Positions 28,951-41,101 of a DNA stretch of 64,000 nucleotides are shown in pieces (within the stretch, counting starts at the first letter, position 1; every line of letters starts with the position of its first letter). This DNA comes from Virgibacillus ndiopensis (lineage in GTDB: Bacteria > Bacillota > Bacilli > Bacillales > Amphibacillaceae), in NCBI RefSeq assembly GCF_900187325.1, contig NZ_FZMZ01000005.1, positions 186,001 through 250,000 on the forward strand, in the 5' to 3' direction. Both the position numbers and the translations under genes were made by a program. The notes beneath the pieces are model-generated. The model was not told where the DNA came from. It saw only the letters and a program-made list of their open reading frames with translations, and searched no databases.

Positions 28951-29871
28951 ATGCGAAACTTTATATCCGTTAACCAGTTAAATGCTAAAGATATTTTTTT
29001 GATTATCGAAACCGCTGAGAGGTTTCGCCAAAAGGAAGCACCGATTAATAAACAAGTATTTGTGGCAAATCTATTTTTTGAACCAAGTACACGAACAAAA
29101 ATGAGCTTTATAGTTGCACAAAGGAAACTAGGTCTCGAAGTTTTAGATTTTCATAGTGAATCCTCTAGTGTTTTAAAAGGTGAAACACTATACGATACAG
29201 CAAAAACATTTGAATCGATTGGAGCGAACTTGTTAGTTATGCGTCATGAGGATGATACGTGGTATGACGAACTAATACCAGGGTTACAAGTGCCAATCAT
29301 TAACGCTGGTGCGGGTAAAGGGGAACACCCGACACAATGTATGCTCGATTTAACGACAATCTATCAGGAATACGGTTATTTTACTGGTCTTAACGTAGTG
29401 ATTGTTGGTGATATTAGGCATAGTCGGGTAGCTCGTTCGAATGCATATGCACTGAAAAAACTCGGAGCGAATGTATATTTATCGGCAGCACCTGGGTTTG
29501 AGGATCCAACGATGGACTTTCCATATCTAACCATGGACGAAGCGGTCGAAACGTGTGATGTTATCATGCTGCTACGAATTCAACATGAGCGTCATGAAGC
29601 AAGGTATGAGGATGTAAGTTATATTGAAACGTATGGATTGACGAAAGAAAGAGAAAAACGAATGAAAGAACATGCAATTATCCTGCATCCCGCACCAATT
29701 AATCGTGGGGTTGAAATTGATACTAGCTTAGTAGAATGCAATAGATCACGGATTTTTAAACAGATGGAAAATGGTGTTTATGTACGCATGGCAATTATCT
29801 CGAAATTACTTAACGACTGGGGGATTATCAATGATTCTTTTGAAAAACACACGAAGACTTATGCCATCTAA
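28951..29871 (+). CDS. pyrB: Aspartate carbamoyltransferase catalytic subunit
   Basis: Joins carbamoyl phosphate and aspartate. The carbamoyl-phosphate site is FEPSTRTKMSF near residue 48; HPTQCMLDL lies near 130. ATG 28951 follows AAGGAGGAG and gives 306 residues; the frame open from 28888 begins in the attenuator terminator. There is no pyrI regulatory gene, as usual in Bacillaceae. The end overlaps the pyrC start by 41 bases. Confidence 0.96.
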   Translation: MRNFISVNQLNAKDIFLIIETAERFRQKEAPINKQVFVANLFFEPSTRTKMSFIVAQRKLGLEVLDFHSESSSVLKGETLYDTAKTFESIGANLLVMRHEDDTWYDELIPGLQVPIINAGAGKGEHPTQCMLDLTTIYQEYGYFTGLNVVIVGDIRHSRVARSNAYALKKLGANVYLSAAPGFEDPTMDFPYLTMDEAVETCDVIMLLRIQHERHEARYEDVSYIETYGLTKEREKRMKEHAIILHPAPINRGVEIDTSLVECNRSRIFKQMENGVYVRMAIISKLLNDWGIINDSFEKHTKTYAI

Positions 29872-31111
29872 TGAGGTGAAGGAATGTGACGTACTTATTG
29901 AGGATGGGAAAATTAAAGAAATTAGCCCGTCTATTACAGAGGACGCAGTACAAATAATTGATTGTAAAGGAAAAATGGTATTCCCAGGGTTTATTGATGT
30001 CCATATCCATTTACGCGAGCCAGGCGGTGAGCATAAAGAGACGATTAAAACTGGTACACAGGCGGCCGCTAGAGGTGGATTCACAACTGTTTGCTCCATG
30101 CCTAACACGAATCCTGTGCCAGATAATGTAACAACCATCAACGAGCTTTTGGAAAAAATTGAACAGGATGCTGTCGTCAGAGTTTTACCATATGCAGCGA
30201 TTACAAAAGGGTTGAAGGGTAAGGAACTAACTGCAATCCGGGATATATCGAACACTGGAATTTTCGCTTTTACAGATGATGGTGTAGGAATTCAAACAGC
30301 TGATTACATGCTCCGCGCAATGAAGGAAGCGGTCGCTTGTGGAATTCCTGTTGTTGCCCATTGTGAGGATAACTCAATCGTTTATGAAGGAGTCTTACAT
30401 GATGGAGAGGTTAGCGAGCGATTACAGCTTCCAGGTATCCCGTCATTAGCCGAATCCGTGCAAATTGCCCGGGATGTACTTTTAGCAGAAGCGAGTGGCT
30501 GCCATTATCATGTCTGTCATGTAAGTACGAAAGAATCGGTTCGTGTTATCCGTGATGCTAAAAAAGCTGGAATAAACGTGACAGCTGAGGTAACCCCTCA
30601 CCACCTACTTTTAAATGAATCTGCTGTAAAAGAAGACGATGCAAATTTTAAAATGAATCCGCCATTACGAGCAAAAGAGGATCAGGAAGCGTTACTAGCA
30701 GGTTTACTTGACGGAACGATAGATTTTGTCGCAACAGATCACGCTCCACATGCCGAAGATGAAAAAGCGCAGGGCTTTATGAAAGCGCCGTTTGGAATCG
30801 TTGGTTTAGAATCAGCATTTTCATTATTAAATACGTATCTTGTAAAAACAAATAAATGTACGCTAAACCAACTAATCGAGTGGCTGACAATTAAGCCTGC
30901 AAATGTTTTTGGCTTGCCATACGGCCGCCTAGAAGAAGGAGCAATAGCTGACCTAACGTTAGTTGATCTTGAAAAAGAATTAAATATTGATAAGTATAGC
31001 TTTTACTCAAAAGGAAAAAATTCACCGTTTCATGATTGGAAAGTTACCGGGGTACCCGCGCTAACAATCGCTGAAGGAAAAATCGTCTATGAGGGGGATC
31101 TACATGAATAA
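29831..31111 (+). CDS. pyrC: Dihydroorotase (class I)
   Basis: Zinc amidohydrolase that cyclises carbamoyl aspartate to dihydroorotate. Metal ligands are in DVHIHLREPGG near residue 58, and later in the CHVSTKES and ATDHAPHAEDE segments. The start MILLKN at 29831 sits after TGGGGG and inside pyrB. Length 426 residues. Confidence 0.95.
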   Translation: MILLKNTRRLMPSNEVKECDVLIEDGKIKEISPSITEDAVQIIDCKGKMVFPGFIDVHIHLREPGGEHKETIKTGTQAAARGGFTTVCSMPNTNPVPDNVTTINELLEKIEQDAVVRVLPYAAITKGLKGKELTAIRDISNTGIFAFTDDGVGIQTADYMLRAMKEAVACGIPVVAHCEDNSIVYEGVLHDGEVSERLQLPGIPSLAESVQIARDVLLAEASGCHYHVCHVSTKESVRVIRDAKKAGINVTAEVTPHHLLLNESAVKEDDANFKMNPPLRAKEDQEALLAGLLDGTIDFVATDHAPHAEDEKAQGFMKAPFGIVGLESAFSLLNTYLVKTNKCTLNQLIEWLTIKPANVFGLPYGRLEEGAIADLTLVDLEKELNIDKYSFYSKGKNSPFHDWKVTGVPALTIAEGKIVYEGDLHE

Positions 31112-32204
31112 ACGACAACTAGTTCTTGAAGATGGTACCGTATTTATCGGAGAAGGATTTGGCAGTGAAAAACCCACAAATGGGGAAGTAGTTTTTAATA
31201 CAGGAATGTCCGGATACCAGGAAGTCATTTCCGATCCATCCTACTATGGACAAATCGTTATGATGACCTATCCATTGGTTGGGAACTACGGAATTAACCG
31301 TGATGACTTTGAAACGGTGACACCATTTATTCAAGGATTTATCGTAAAAGAATATTGTGAGCATCCTTCCAATTTCAGGAGTGATGAAAGCTTAAGCAGC
31401 TTTTTAAAAGCTAATGACATTCCGGGGATCGCAGGGATTGATACACGAAAATTAACGAAGATTATTCGCCAGCATGGAACAATGAAAGGGTGTATAACTT
31501 CAATCGATGAGCCAGCCGAGAGAATTGTTGAACGCTTAAAACTTACTTCTGAGCGTACTGACCAAGTACAACAAACATCGACCGTAAAACCATATGTTGT
31601 GCCAGGTCGAGGCTTACGAATTGCCTTGGTAGATTTCGGTATGAAACATGGAATACTCCGCGAACTTACAAAGCGAAATTGTCATGTCACTGTTGTTCCT
31701 TACAATTACGGAGCAGATAATATTTTACGACTAAAGCCTGATGGTATTATGTTAACGAATGGTCCTGGAGATCCAAAAGATGTCCCTGAATCTATTGATA
31801 TGATCAAAGAAGTACTTGGAAAAATACCGTTGTTCGGAATTTGTTTAGGACACCAGCTGCTTGCATTAGCGTGTGGAGCTGACACCGAAAAAATGAAGTT
31901 CGGACATCGCGGTGCCAACCATCCAGTGAAGGATTTAGAAAAAGGCAAAACTTATATGACTTCACAAAACCATAGCTATGCGGTTAAGCCTGAATCTTTA
32001 AAGCAAACAGATCTAACAATTACGCAAATTGCACTAAATGATAACACCGTAGAAGGAATTAAACATCTGAAATATCCAGCTTTTTCCGTGCAATATCACC
32101 CGGAAAGTTCACCAGGGCCAGAAGACACAAATCATCTGTTTGATCAGTTTTTACAAATGATTCATCAAACGAAAGCAAAAGACGAGGAGGAAGCATATGC
32201 CTAA
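31104..32204 (+). CDS. pyrAA: Carbamoyl phosphate synthase, small (glutaminase) subunit, pyrimidine-type
   Basis: Glutamine amidotransferase subunit. The nucleophile Cys is in [12 protein letters not shown] near residue 245, and the catalytic His/Glu in [10 protein letters not shown] near 330. Length 366. The start is fixed by GAGGGGG at 31091 and overlaps pyrC by 8 bases. Operon context makes it the pyrimidine enzyme rather than an arginine-pathway one. Confidence 0.95.
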   Translation: MNKRQLVLEDGTVFIGEGFGSEKPTNGEVVFNTGMSGYQEVISDPSYYGQIVMMTYPLVGNYGINRDDFETVTPFIQGFIVKEYCEHPSNFRSDESLSSFLKANDIPGIAGIDTRKLTKIIRQHGTMKGCITSIDEPAERIVERLKLTSERTDQVQQTSTVKPYVVPGRGLRIALVDFGMKHGILRELTKRNCHVTVVPYNYGADNILRLKPDGIMLTNGPGDPKDVPESIDMIKEVLGKIPLFGICLGHQLLALACGADTEKMKFGHRGANHPVKDLEKGKTYMTSQNHSYAVKPESLKQTDLTITQIALNDNTVEGIKHLKYPAFSVQYHPESSPGPEDTNHLFDQFLQMIHQTKAKDEEEAYA

Positions 32205-35200
32205 GAACACTAACATCAACAAAATTCTCGTAATCGGATCTGGTCCAATTGTGATCGGTCAAGCAGCAGAATTTGACTATTCCGGAACACAAGGCTGTCA
32301 AGCATTAAAAGAAGAAGGCTACACGGTAATTTTAGCCAATTCAAATCCAGCCACAATCATGACCGATCACACAGTAGCTGATAAAGTTTACATGGAACCA
32401 CTAACTACTGAATTTTTGATCAAAATCATTCGTAAAGAACAACCAGATGCCTTACTTCCAACATTAGGGGGACAAACCGGCTTAAATTTAGCCGTAGCAT
32501 TAGAAGCAACAGGTATATTAGCAGAATATGATGTTGAATTACTTGGTACTTCATTAGATGCTATCCAACAAGCGGAAGATAGAGAGAAGTTCCGTACCTT
32601 AATGAAGGAGTTAGATGAACCTGTTCCCGATAGCCAAATTGTAAACTCTGTAGAGCAAGCCGTTGATTTTGCAGAGAGAATAGGGTTCCCGGTAATCGTT
32701 CGGCCAGCATACACACTTGGTGGAACGGGTGGGGGAATGTGCTATAACGAACAAGAACTAAGAGAAATTGCAAGAAACGGATTGGCATTGTCTCCTGTAA
32801 ACCAGTGTTTGATCGAAAAAAACATCGCAGGCTTTAAAGAAATTGAATATGAAGTAATGCGTGACAAAAATGATCAGGCAATTGTTGTATGTAACATGGA
32901 AAACGTTGACCCTGTTGGGATTCATACAGGCGATTCTATTGTTGTTGCCCCATCGCAAACATTGAGTGATCGGGAGTATCAATTATTGCGTAATGCTTCG
33001 TTGAAAATTATTCGAGCATTACAAATTGAAGGTGGTTGTAACGTACAACTAGCACTAGACCCGGATAGCTTTAACTATTACATTATCGAAGTGAACCCAC
33101 GTGTTAGTCGTTCGTCAGCTTTAGCATCGAAAGCAACTGGCTATCCAATTGCGAAAATGGCTGCGAAAATCGCTGTAGGATTAACATTAGACGAAATTAT
33201 CAATCCGATAACAGGTAACACATACGCATGTTTTGAACCTGCACTCGACTACGTCGTAACGAAAATACCCCGTTTTCCTTTTGATAAATTTGTGACCGGT
33301 GATCGTTACCTTGGAACACAGATGAAGGCAACAGGTGAAGTTATGTCAATTGGCCGAAATTTTGAAGAATCATTATTAAAAGGAATCCGTTCGTTAGATA
33401 GTGGAACAGAGGAATTTTGGTTAAAGAATTTAGTAGATTTTTCACTTGATGAACTTAAAGGTAGACTTATAAAAGCGGATGATGAGCGGTTGTTTGTTTT
33501 AGCTGAAGTGTTCCGACGCGGCATGACCGTTGAAGAAATTTTCCAACTCACGAAAATAGATCGTTTCTTCCTCGTAAAAATTGAAAAATTAATCGAGCTA
33601 GAAAAAACGCTAAAAGAAAATAAATTTTTGCAAGAAGTTTTGGAAGAAGCTAAAAAATTAGGATTCTCCGATGCGCATATTGCACGAGCGTGGGGAGCAT
33701 CAGTGGACGAAGTATATGACCTTCGGATGAAAAATGCCACTTATCCCGTATACAAAATGGTTGATACATGTGCGGCTGAATTTGAATCAGAAACACCATA
33801 TTTCTACAGCACATACGAAGATGAAAATGAATCGATTCAATCAGATCGTAAAAAGGTACTCGTACTCGGATCCGGACCGATCAGAATCGGTCAAGGGATT
33901 GAATTTGATTATGCGACGGTTCATTCCGTTCTTGCTATTAAGGAAATGGGCTATGAAGCAATCATTATGAACAACAATCCGGAAACAGTTTCAACGGATT
34001 TCAGTATTTCAGATAAGCTTTATTTTGAACCACTTACATTAGAAGACGTTATGCATGTAATCAATTTGGAACAGCCTGAAGGAGTAATCGTTCAGTTCGG
34101 TGGTCAAACGGCAATCAACTTAGCTGAAGGGCTGCAGCGTCGTGGCGTGAAAATTTTAGGGACAAATTTAGAAGCGATTGATAAAGCGGAAGATCGCGAT
34201 AAATTTGAACAGTTGTTAAACGACCTACAGTTATTGCGTCCTAAAGGAAAAACAGTTTTAAAACTTGATCAGGCAGAAGCAGTAGCCAATCAAATAGGAT
34301 ATCCAGTCTTAGTACGACCATCCTACGTAATCGGTGGAAGTCGAATGGAAATTGTGTATGATGACGATGAGCTTCATGCTTATTTGGCAAAATCGATCGA
34401 TACCGATAACGGACACCCAATTCTAATTGATAAATATATTACCGGTATTGAAGTAGAAGTTGATGCAATTAGTGATGGTGAAACGGTTATCGTACCAGGA
34501 ATTATGGAGCACATCGAACGTTCAGGTGTTCACTCAGGGGATTCGATTGCAGTTTATCCACCACAGCGCATTAGTGAAGCAGTGAAGCAGGATTGTATGG
34601 AAGCAACGATAAAAATTGCTCGTGGTTTGAATATAAAAGGGCTAGTCAATATTCAATTCATCATTCGAGATGGCGAAGTATTTGTACTGGAAGTGAATCC
34701 TCGAGCAAGTAGAACGATTCCATTTCTAAGCAAGATTACCGGTGTAACAATGGCGAACCTTGCAACACGATGCATCTTAGGCGAATCGCTCATGAGCATG
34801 GGTTATGAATCTGGTATTTTACCTGAACAGGATGCGGTTTCTGTAAAAGTCCCAGTATTCTCTTTTGAAAAATTACGCAGCGTGGACACGATCTTAGGGC
34901 CTGAAATGAAATCGACGGGTGAAGCAATCGGCCATGATAAAACATTGGAAAAAGCACTGTACAAAGGACTAGTAGCATCAGGGTTGTCTGTACCGCAAGA
35001 GGGTGCTGTTCTCTTAACGGTGGCCGATAAAGATAAAGCAGAAACACTGGAAATCGCAAAACGTTTCCATCAATTAGGCTTCCAATTGTATGCAACAACA
35101 GGAACTGCTGAAAGTGTAAAACAACATAACATTCCAGTTACTGAGGTAGGAAAAGTGGGCTCAGATGAACCGAACGTGTTATCAATCATTGAAAATGGTG

Positions 35201-35393
35201 ATGTACAATTTGTTGTTAACACACTGACATCTGGTAAAAAGCCTCGATCTGATGGGTTTATGATCCGTCGTGAAGCGGTTGAACATGGTATTGCATGCTT
35301 AACAAATCTAGATACAGCGAATGCAATTTTAAATGTGATTGATTCCACCACATTCAGTGCGAGTCCAATAACTGGTAAAAAGGTAGTCATGTC

Positions 35394-35397
<4 letters not shown>
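32197..35397 (+). CDS. pyrAB: Carbamoyl phosphate synthase, large subunit, pyrimidine-type
   Basis: 1066-residue synthetase with two homologous ATP-grasp halves (about 1-400 and 550-935), each starting with a GSGPI(V/R)IGQ loop, an oligomerisation region between them and a C-terminal allosteric MGS-like domain (about 936-1066). It overlaps pyrAA by 8 bases and pyrK by 4 bases (ATGA). AGGAGG ribosome binding site. Confidence 0.97.
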
Positions 35398-37750
<2,353 letters not shown>

Positions 37751-37767
<17 letters not shown>

Positions 37768-38365
37768 AGTAGCAAAGGATTTATTAGACATAAAAGCAGT
37801 ACAAATCAGAACAGAAAATTATTTCACGTGGACTTCAGGAATAAAATCACCTATCTATTGTGATAATCGACTTACCATGTCCTATCCGAAAATACGCAGC
37901 AAGGTGGCCGAAGCATTTGTCGAGTTAATTGAACAAATGGATCAAAAACCTGATGTAATTGCTGGATGTGCAACAGCTGGAATTCCACATGCTGCATGGA
38001 TTGCGGATAAGCTTAACCTGCCGATGGTTTATGTCCGGTCAAAACCAAAAGGACACGGAAAAGGGAATCAAATCGAAGGTCGAATCGAAAAAGGACAAAA
38101 CGTAATCGTTATTGAAGATTTGATTTCTACTGGGGGTTCATCGATAGATGCAGCAAAAGCACTTCGACTTGAGGGGGTCAATGTGCTGGGCGTCTTGGCT
38201 ATATTTACATATGGCCTTGAAAAATCACAAAAGCAATTTAATGAAGCGGAATTGAACTATCAGACGATAACGAATTATGATGAAGTATTGAAGTTATTGG
38301 TTGAAGATGGGACGATAAGTGATGATGAAAAAAAAGCGTTAGAGGAATGGCGTATTAATCTCTGA
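37751..38365 (+). CDS. pyrE: Orotate phosphoribosyltransferase
   Basis: Joins orotate and PRPP to OMP. The PRPP-binding loop [14 protein letters not shown] is near residue 119. Length 204. Last gene of the pyr operon; its presumed terminator begins 6 bases after the stop and is split by an insertion sequence. Confidence 0.95.
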
Positions 38366-38370
38366 TATAG

Positions 38371-38384
38371 AAAAACACATGACC
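38371..38384 (+). terminator. Left arm of the interrupted pyr terminator
   Basis: AAAAACACATGACC here is the exact reverse complement of GGTCATGTGTTTTT at 39688-39701, on the far side of the insertion sequence. Together they would form a 14-bp stem right after pyrE. A weaker local hairpin, ACACAT with ATGTGT at 38374-38400, can still form. Confidence 0.7.
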
Positions 38385-38429
38385 ATCAATTGAAAATGTG
38401 TGAAGAGACCTAAAAAAATGAGACAGAGG

Positions 38430-38484
38430 AAAAAGCACCCCCTGAGTCGTATATAAATTTAACGACTTTTAGGAGGTGCTTTTC
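38430..38484 (+). promoter_or_regulatory. IS hairpin hiding the orfA ribosome binding site
   Basis: AAAAGCACC and GTCGT (38431-38450) pair with ACGAC and AGGAGGTGCTTTT (38462-38483), leaving a few mismatches. The right arm contains the orfA ribosome binding site AGGAGGTG. A transcript reading in from the strong pyr operon would fold this way and silence transposase translation. Confidence 0.6.
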
Positions 38485-38486
38485 TC

Positions 38487-38810
38487 GTGGGGGAAAAGAA
38501 AAAATTCTATTCAGAAGAAATTAAACGAGAAGTAATTGAAATGAAGTTGTCTAAGAAGTACACCAATAAACAGATTATGGATGAGTTTGGGATACGTAAT
38601 AAATCTCAAATTATGACTTGGATGAGATGGTATAGACAAGGGGAAGAACATCGGCTGTCACAACCCGTTGGTAAACAATATTCTTATGGAAAAGGACCTG
38701 AGGAACTAAGTGAAATAGATCAATTAAAACGGCAAGTGAAGCATCTGGAAATTAAAAATGAAATCTTAAAAAAGTACCGGGAAATCGAAAGGAATTGGTA
38801 CCAGAAGTAG
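38487..38810 (+). CDS. IS3-family transposase OrfA
   Basis: A 107-residue helix-turn-helix protein with a leucine-zipper-like end (LSEIDQLKRQVKHLEIKNEILKK interrupted only for length here). It binds the IS ends. It starts at GTG. The slippery heptamer A AAA AAG at 38768-38774 is in the correct frame for -1 frameshifting into OrfB. Confidence 0.9.
   Translation: MGEKKKFYSEEIKREVIEMKLSKKYTNKQIMDEFGIRNKSQIMTWMRWYRQGEEHRLSQPVGKQYSYGKGPEELSEIDQLKRQVKHLEIKNEILKKYREIERNWYQK
38768..38774 (+). other. Programmed -1 frameshift site of the IS
   Basis: AAAAAAG, read as ttA AAA AAG in the OrfA frame, is the standard IS3 slippery sequence. A -1 shift continues through codons for VPGNRKELVPEVV into OrfB and yields the OrfAB transposase. 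Confidence 0.8.
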
Positions 38811-39649
38811 TAATAGAGCTAGTAGAGTCATTCAAGGAAGTTTATACTGTGTCAATGATATGCGATTGTGTTGGAGTTCCTAGGTCTACTTACTATCGTT
38901 GGGCTCGAAAGTCGTGGAGGCCAGCGGAACTAGAACAACAGATAATCGATATTTGTAAATCTCTAAAATACAGAGTGGGACACAGAATGGTAAAAAAGAT
39001 ATTAAAAGAGGATTACAACATTTCTATGAATAGAATTACTGTTCAAAAAATCATGCAGAAGTATAAGATCCAATGTCGAGTTAAACCAAAAAGAAAATCC
39101 AACATAGCTGGTGAAAGTAAATGTGTTGTACCTAATTTATTGGAACAGAATTTCAAGGCGGAGAGACCAAACCAAAAGTGGGTTACAGATATTACCTATT
39201 TGTTTTTTGGAGAATCGATGATGTATTTATCAACCATTATGGATTTGTATAGTAACGAAATTGTTGCTTACCGAGTGAGTCACACCCAAGAGGTAGAACT
39301 CGTATTAGAAACCTTAAAAGCAGCATGTAATGGGCGTGAAACTAAGGGACTGATTCTTCACAGTGACCAAGGATCGCAATACACATCGTATGCTTTTCAA
39401 GAGTTGGCTGAAGAAAAAGGCATTATCACAAGCATGTCCCGCAAAGGCAATTGCTTTGATAATGCCGTCATTGAATCCTTCCACTCCACCATAAAGTCGG
39501 AAGAATTCTACACACACCAAAAGGCGCGTCTTACAAACTCTATTGTACTAGAAAAAGTAGAATCTTACATGTATTATTACAACTATATACGACCGTTTTC
39601 AAAATTAAACTGCCTTTCCCCTGTTCAATTCAGGGCAAAGGCAGCATAG
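38795..39649 (+). CDS. IS3-family transposase OrfB (DDE integrase domain)
   Basis: 284-residue catalytic part made mainly as the OrfAB fusion. The HTH_21 segment (about 20-80) is followed by the rve integrase core: first Asp in WVTDITYL near residue 130, second in LHSDQGSQYTS near 190, and the Glu in VIESFHSTIKSE near 227. The YNYIRPFSKLNCLSPVQF end is typical of the IS150 group. Overlaps OrfA by 16 bases. Confidence 0.93.
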   Translation: MVPEVVIELVESFKEVYTVSMICDCVGVPRSTYYRWARKSWRPAELEQQIIDICKSLKYRVGHRMVKKILKEDYNISMNRITVQKIMQKYKIQCRVKPKRKSNIAGESKCVVPNLLEQNFKAERPNQKWVTDITYLFFGESMMYLSTIMDLYSNEIVAYRVSHTQEVELVLETLKAACNGRETKGLILHSDQGSQYTSYAFQELAEEKGIITSMSRKGNCFDNAVIESFHSTIKSEEFYTHQKARLTNSIVLEKVESYMYYYNYIRPFSKLNCLSPVQFRAKAA

Positions 39650-39687
39650 GTGCTTTTTCTTGTCTCATATTACTAGGTCAGTTCAGT

Positions 39688-39703
39688 GGTCATGTGTTTT
39701 TTA
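39688..39703 (+). terminator. Right arm and T-tract of the interrupted pyr terminator
   Basis: GGTCATGTGTTTTTT: the first 14 bases pair with 38371-38384, and the run of Ts gives plus-strand polarity. The stem is now separated by about 1.3 kb of insertion sequence. Confidence 0.7.
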
Positions 39704-39726
39704 TGCTTCTGTGAATGGAGGACATT

Positions 39727-40071
39727 TTATTTATTTGAGGTTTTCCAATTTTTAAATTCAAGAAACTCACGAAATTCCTCTAAATCTGCTTTACCCATTT
39801 CCTCGTCCAACTTTTTAATCAAATCCACCCATTCCTGATCAAGTCCCTTCAATTCCTTCTCTTTGACACTTTTTTGTTCGTTGCCTAATAGATATTCTAC
39901 TGAAACATCAAGTGTATCCGCTATTTTGGAAATGAATTGTAAGGATGGATTGTTTTTCACATCCCTCTCCAAATAACTTAAGTACGATTTCGATACATCG
40001 GCTCGTTCCGCAAGTTCAGAAAGCGAATATCCCCTTTCCTGCCTAAGTTTCCTCAGTCTTTCACCAATCAT
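39727..40071 (-). CDS. sinR: SinR-type repressor of biofilm matrix genes
   Basis: 114-residue XRE regulator. The N-terminal helix-turn-helix (MIGERLRKLRQERGYSLSEL...SKSYLSYLERD) matches B. subtilis SinR in order and spacing. The C-terminal domain LDQEWVDLIKKLDEEM...FREFLEFKNW is the SinI/SinR dimerisation helix pair. In B. subtilis SinR represses tapA-sipW-tasA and eps. Here it is divergent from a tasA cluster whose promoter region carries SinR-like boxes. No sinI was seen on either side. Confidence 0.88.
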   Translation of the reverse strand: MIGERLRKLRQERGYSLSELAERADVSKSYLSYLERDVKNNPSLQFISKIADTLDVSVEYLLGNEQKSVKEKELKGLDQEWVDLIKKLDEEMGKADLEEFREFLEFKNWKTSNK

Positions 40072-40129
40072 AGGCTTAGTCTCCTTAGCTTTTATATTGA
40101 ATTTATCCTATTACATATGTGCATTATAT

Positions 40130-40146
40130 AGAACAATTAGTTCTTT
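40130..40146. promoter_or_regulatory. SinR operator candidate 1
   Basis: AGAACAATTAGTTCTTT: GTTCTTT (40140-40146) equals the published SinR consensus GTTCTYT, and AGAAC forms the inverted half. It lies 59 bases upstream of the sinR start and so may also serve autoregulation. Confidence 0.6.
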
Positions 40147-40192
40147 ATAAAGTTTTGAAATTGTATGAAAATTGAAGAATAAACGAGATAAC

Positions 40193-40210
40193 GAACGATA
40201 TTCGTTCTTA
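40193..40210. promoter_or_regulatory. SinR operator candidate 2
   Basis: GAACGATATTCGTTC is a perfect inverted repeat that extends into GTTCTTA (40204-40210). Half-sites are close to GTTCTYT. Confidence 0.5.
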
Positions 40211-40279
40211 ATAACGTAATTTTGGCTGTTTTTGAAGTTTTTCAAACTAGGACTTATGGAATATACTCATAATCGTTAG

Positions 40280-40295
40280 GTTCTTGATAAAGAAC
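40280..40295. promoter_or_regulatory. SinR operator candidate 3
   Basis: GTTCTTGATAAAGAAC is a perfect inverted repeat of GTTCTT around a 4-base centre. Its right half read on the minus strand is GTTCTTT, the full consensus. A looser pair, GTTC...GAAC at 40372-40387, follows. The 397-base gap has no gene; I could not fix a single promoter with good spacing. Confidence 0.65.
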
Positions 40296-40468
40296 GAAAC
40301 AGCAATAATTACTTGACTGTCAATGAAACGAAGGGAGTGAACTGAACTATATTTAAATGAATCACCATTTCGTTCGTATTATTGAACAACATGAAACAAC
40401 AATAACGATTTTGTCTCTGCGAAAAGAGTTCAAAATAAAAAATTATAATTTACAGGGAGGAAACAAGA

Positions 40469-41095
40469 ATGAGTATTAAGAAAAAATTAGGTTTAGGAGT
40501 AGCATCAGCAGTACTAGGGGTTTCATTAATTGGTGGAGGTACATACGCATATTTTAATGACACAGAAGAAACGAATAATACCTTCGCTGCGGGTACGTTA
40601 GATTTATCAGTTGATCCAACTACAATTATTGATGTGGATAACTTAAAGCCAGGAGATGTAATGTTCCGTGAATTTGAATTAATTAACGGAGGATCGCTTG
40701 ATATTTCTAGTGTAGAAATAGAAACATCGTATACAGTAGATGATGCAGATTCAAATAATACAGATGACTTTGGTAAACATATTATCGTTCACTTCCTTGA
40801 AAATGCTGATAAAACAGGATTTGATCCTATTAATTGGGAGTTTGATTATAACGATGTAATCTCTGAAACAACTTTATATGATCTTAAAAATATGACACCA
40901 GATGCTGTTGAGAGTTTACAAAACTGGTATAACCTCTTTGGAGAAGATAGTGGTTTAGTTGCTGGTGATTCTGATTCAATGAATGTTGCATTTGAATTCG
41001 TTGACAATAATGCTGATCAAAATGAATTCCAAGGCGATGCTTTAAATCTTGAATGGAAATTTACTGCTAACCAAACTGACGGTGAAATCAGATAG
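40469..41095 (+). CDS. tasA: TasA/camelysin-family matrix fibre protein 1
   Basis: 208-residue secreted protein of the TasA/CalY (peptidase M73-like) family, the main fibre subunit of Bacillus biofilms. The signal peptide ends ...GGGTYA at residue 27, followed by YFND, the SipW-type cleavage seen in TasA. Conserved features are TFAAGTLDLS, NLKPGD and the late NEFQGDALNLEWKF. It is shorter than B. subtilis TasA (about 261). Strong GGGAGG ribosome binding site. First gene of the locus. Confidence 0.9.
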   Translation: MSIKKKLGLGVASAVLGVSLIGGGTYAYFNDTEETNNTFAAGTLDLSVDPTTIIDVDNLKPGDVMFREFELINGGSLDISSVEIETSYTVDDADSNNTDDFGKHIIVHFLENADKTGFDPINWEFDYNDVISETTLYDLKNMTPDAVESLQNWYNLFGEDSGLVAGDSDSMNVAFEFVDNNADQNEFQGDALNLEWKFTANQTDGEIR

Positions 41096-41101
41096 TTAAA
41101 A

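Larger units (their letters stand above)
38407..39679 (+). mobile_element. IS3-family (IS150-like) insertion sequence
   Basis: About 1.27 kb with imperfect inverted ends. The left end GACCTA, spacer, TGAGACAGAGGAAAAAGCACC (38407-38440) mirrors the right end AGGTGCTTTTTCTTGTCTCA, spacer, TAGGTC (39650-39679). It holds two overlapping frames joined by a -1 frameshift, the IS3 design. No clear target duplication could be fixed because the ends are imperfect. Both frames and the DDE residues look intact, so it may be active. Confidence 0.9.

Noticed and set aside
29806-30255. 149-codon minus-strand frame inside pyrC
   Set aside because: Fully covered by the well-supported dihydroorotase gene; low-complexity composition typical of an antisense shadow.
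40313-40353. TTGACT and TATATT as a tasA promoter
   Set aside because: They are 29 bases apart, too far for one sigma-A promoter.
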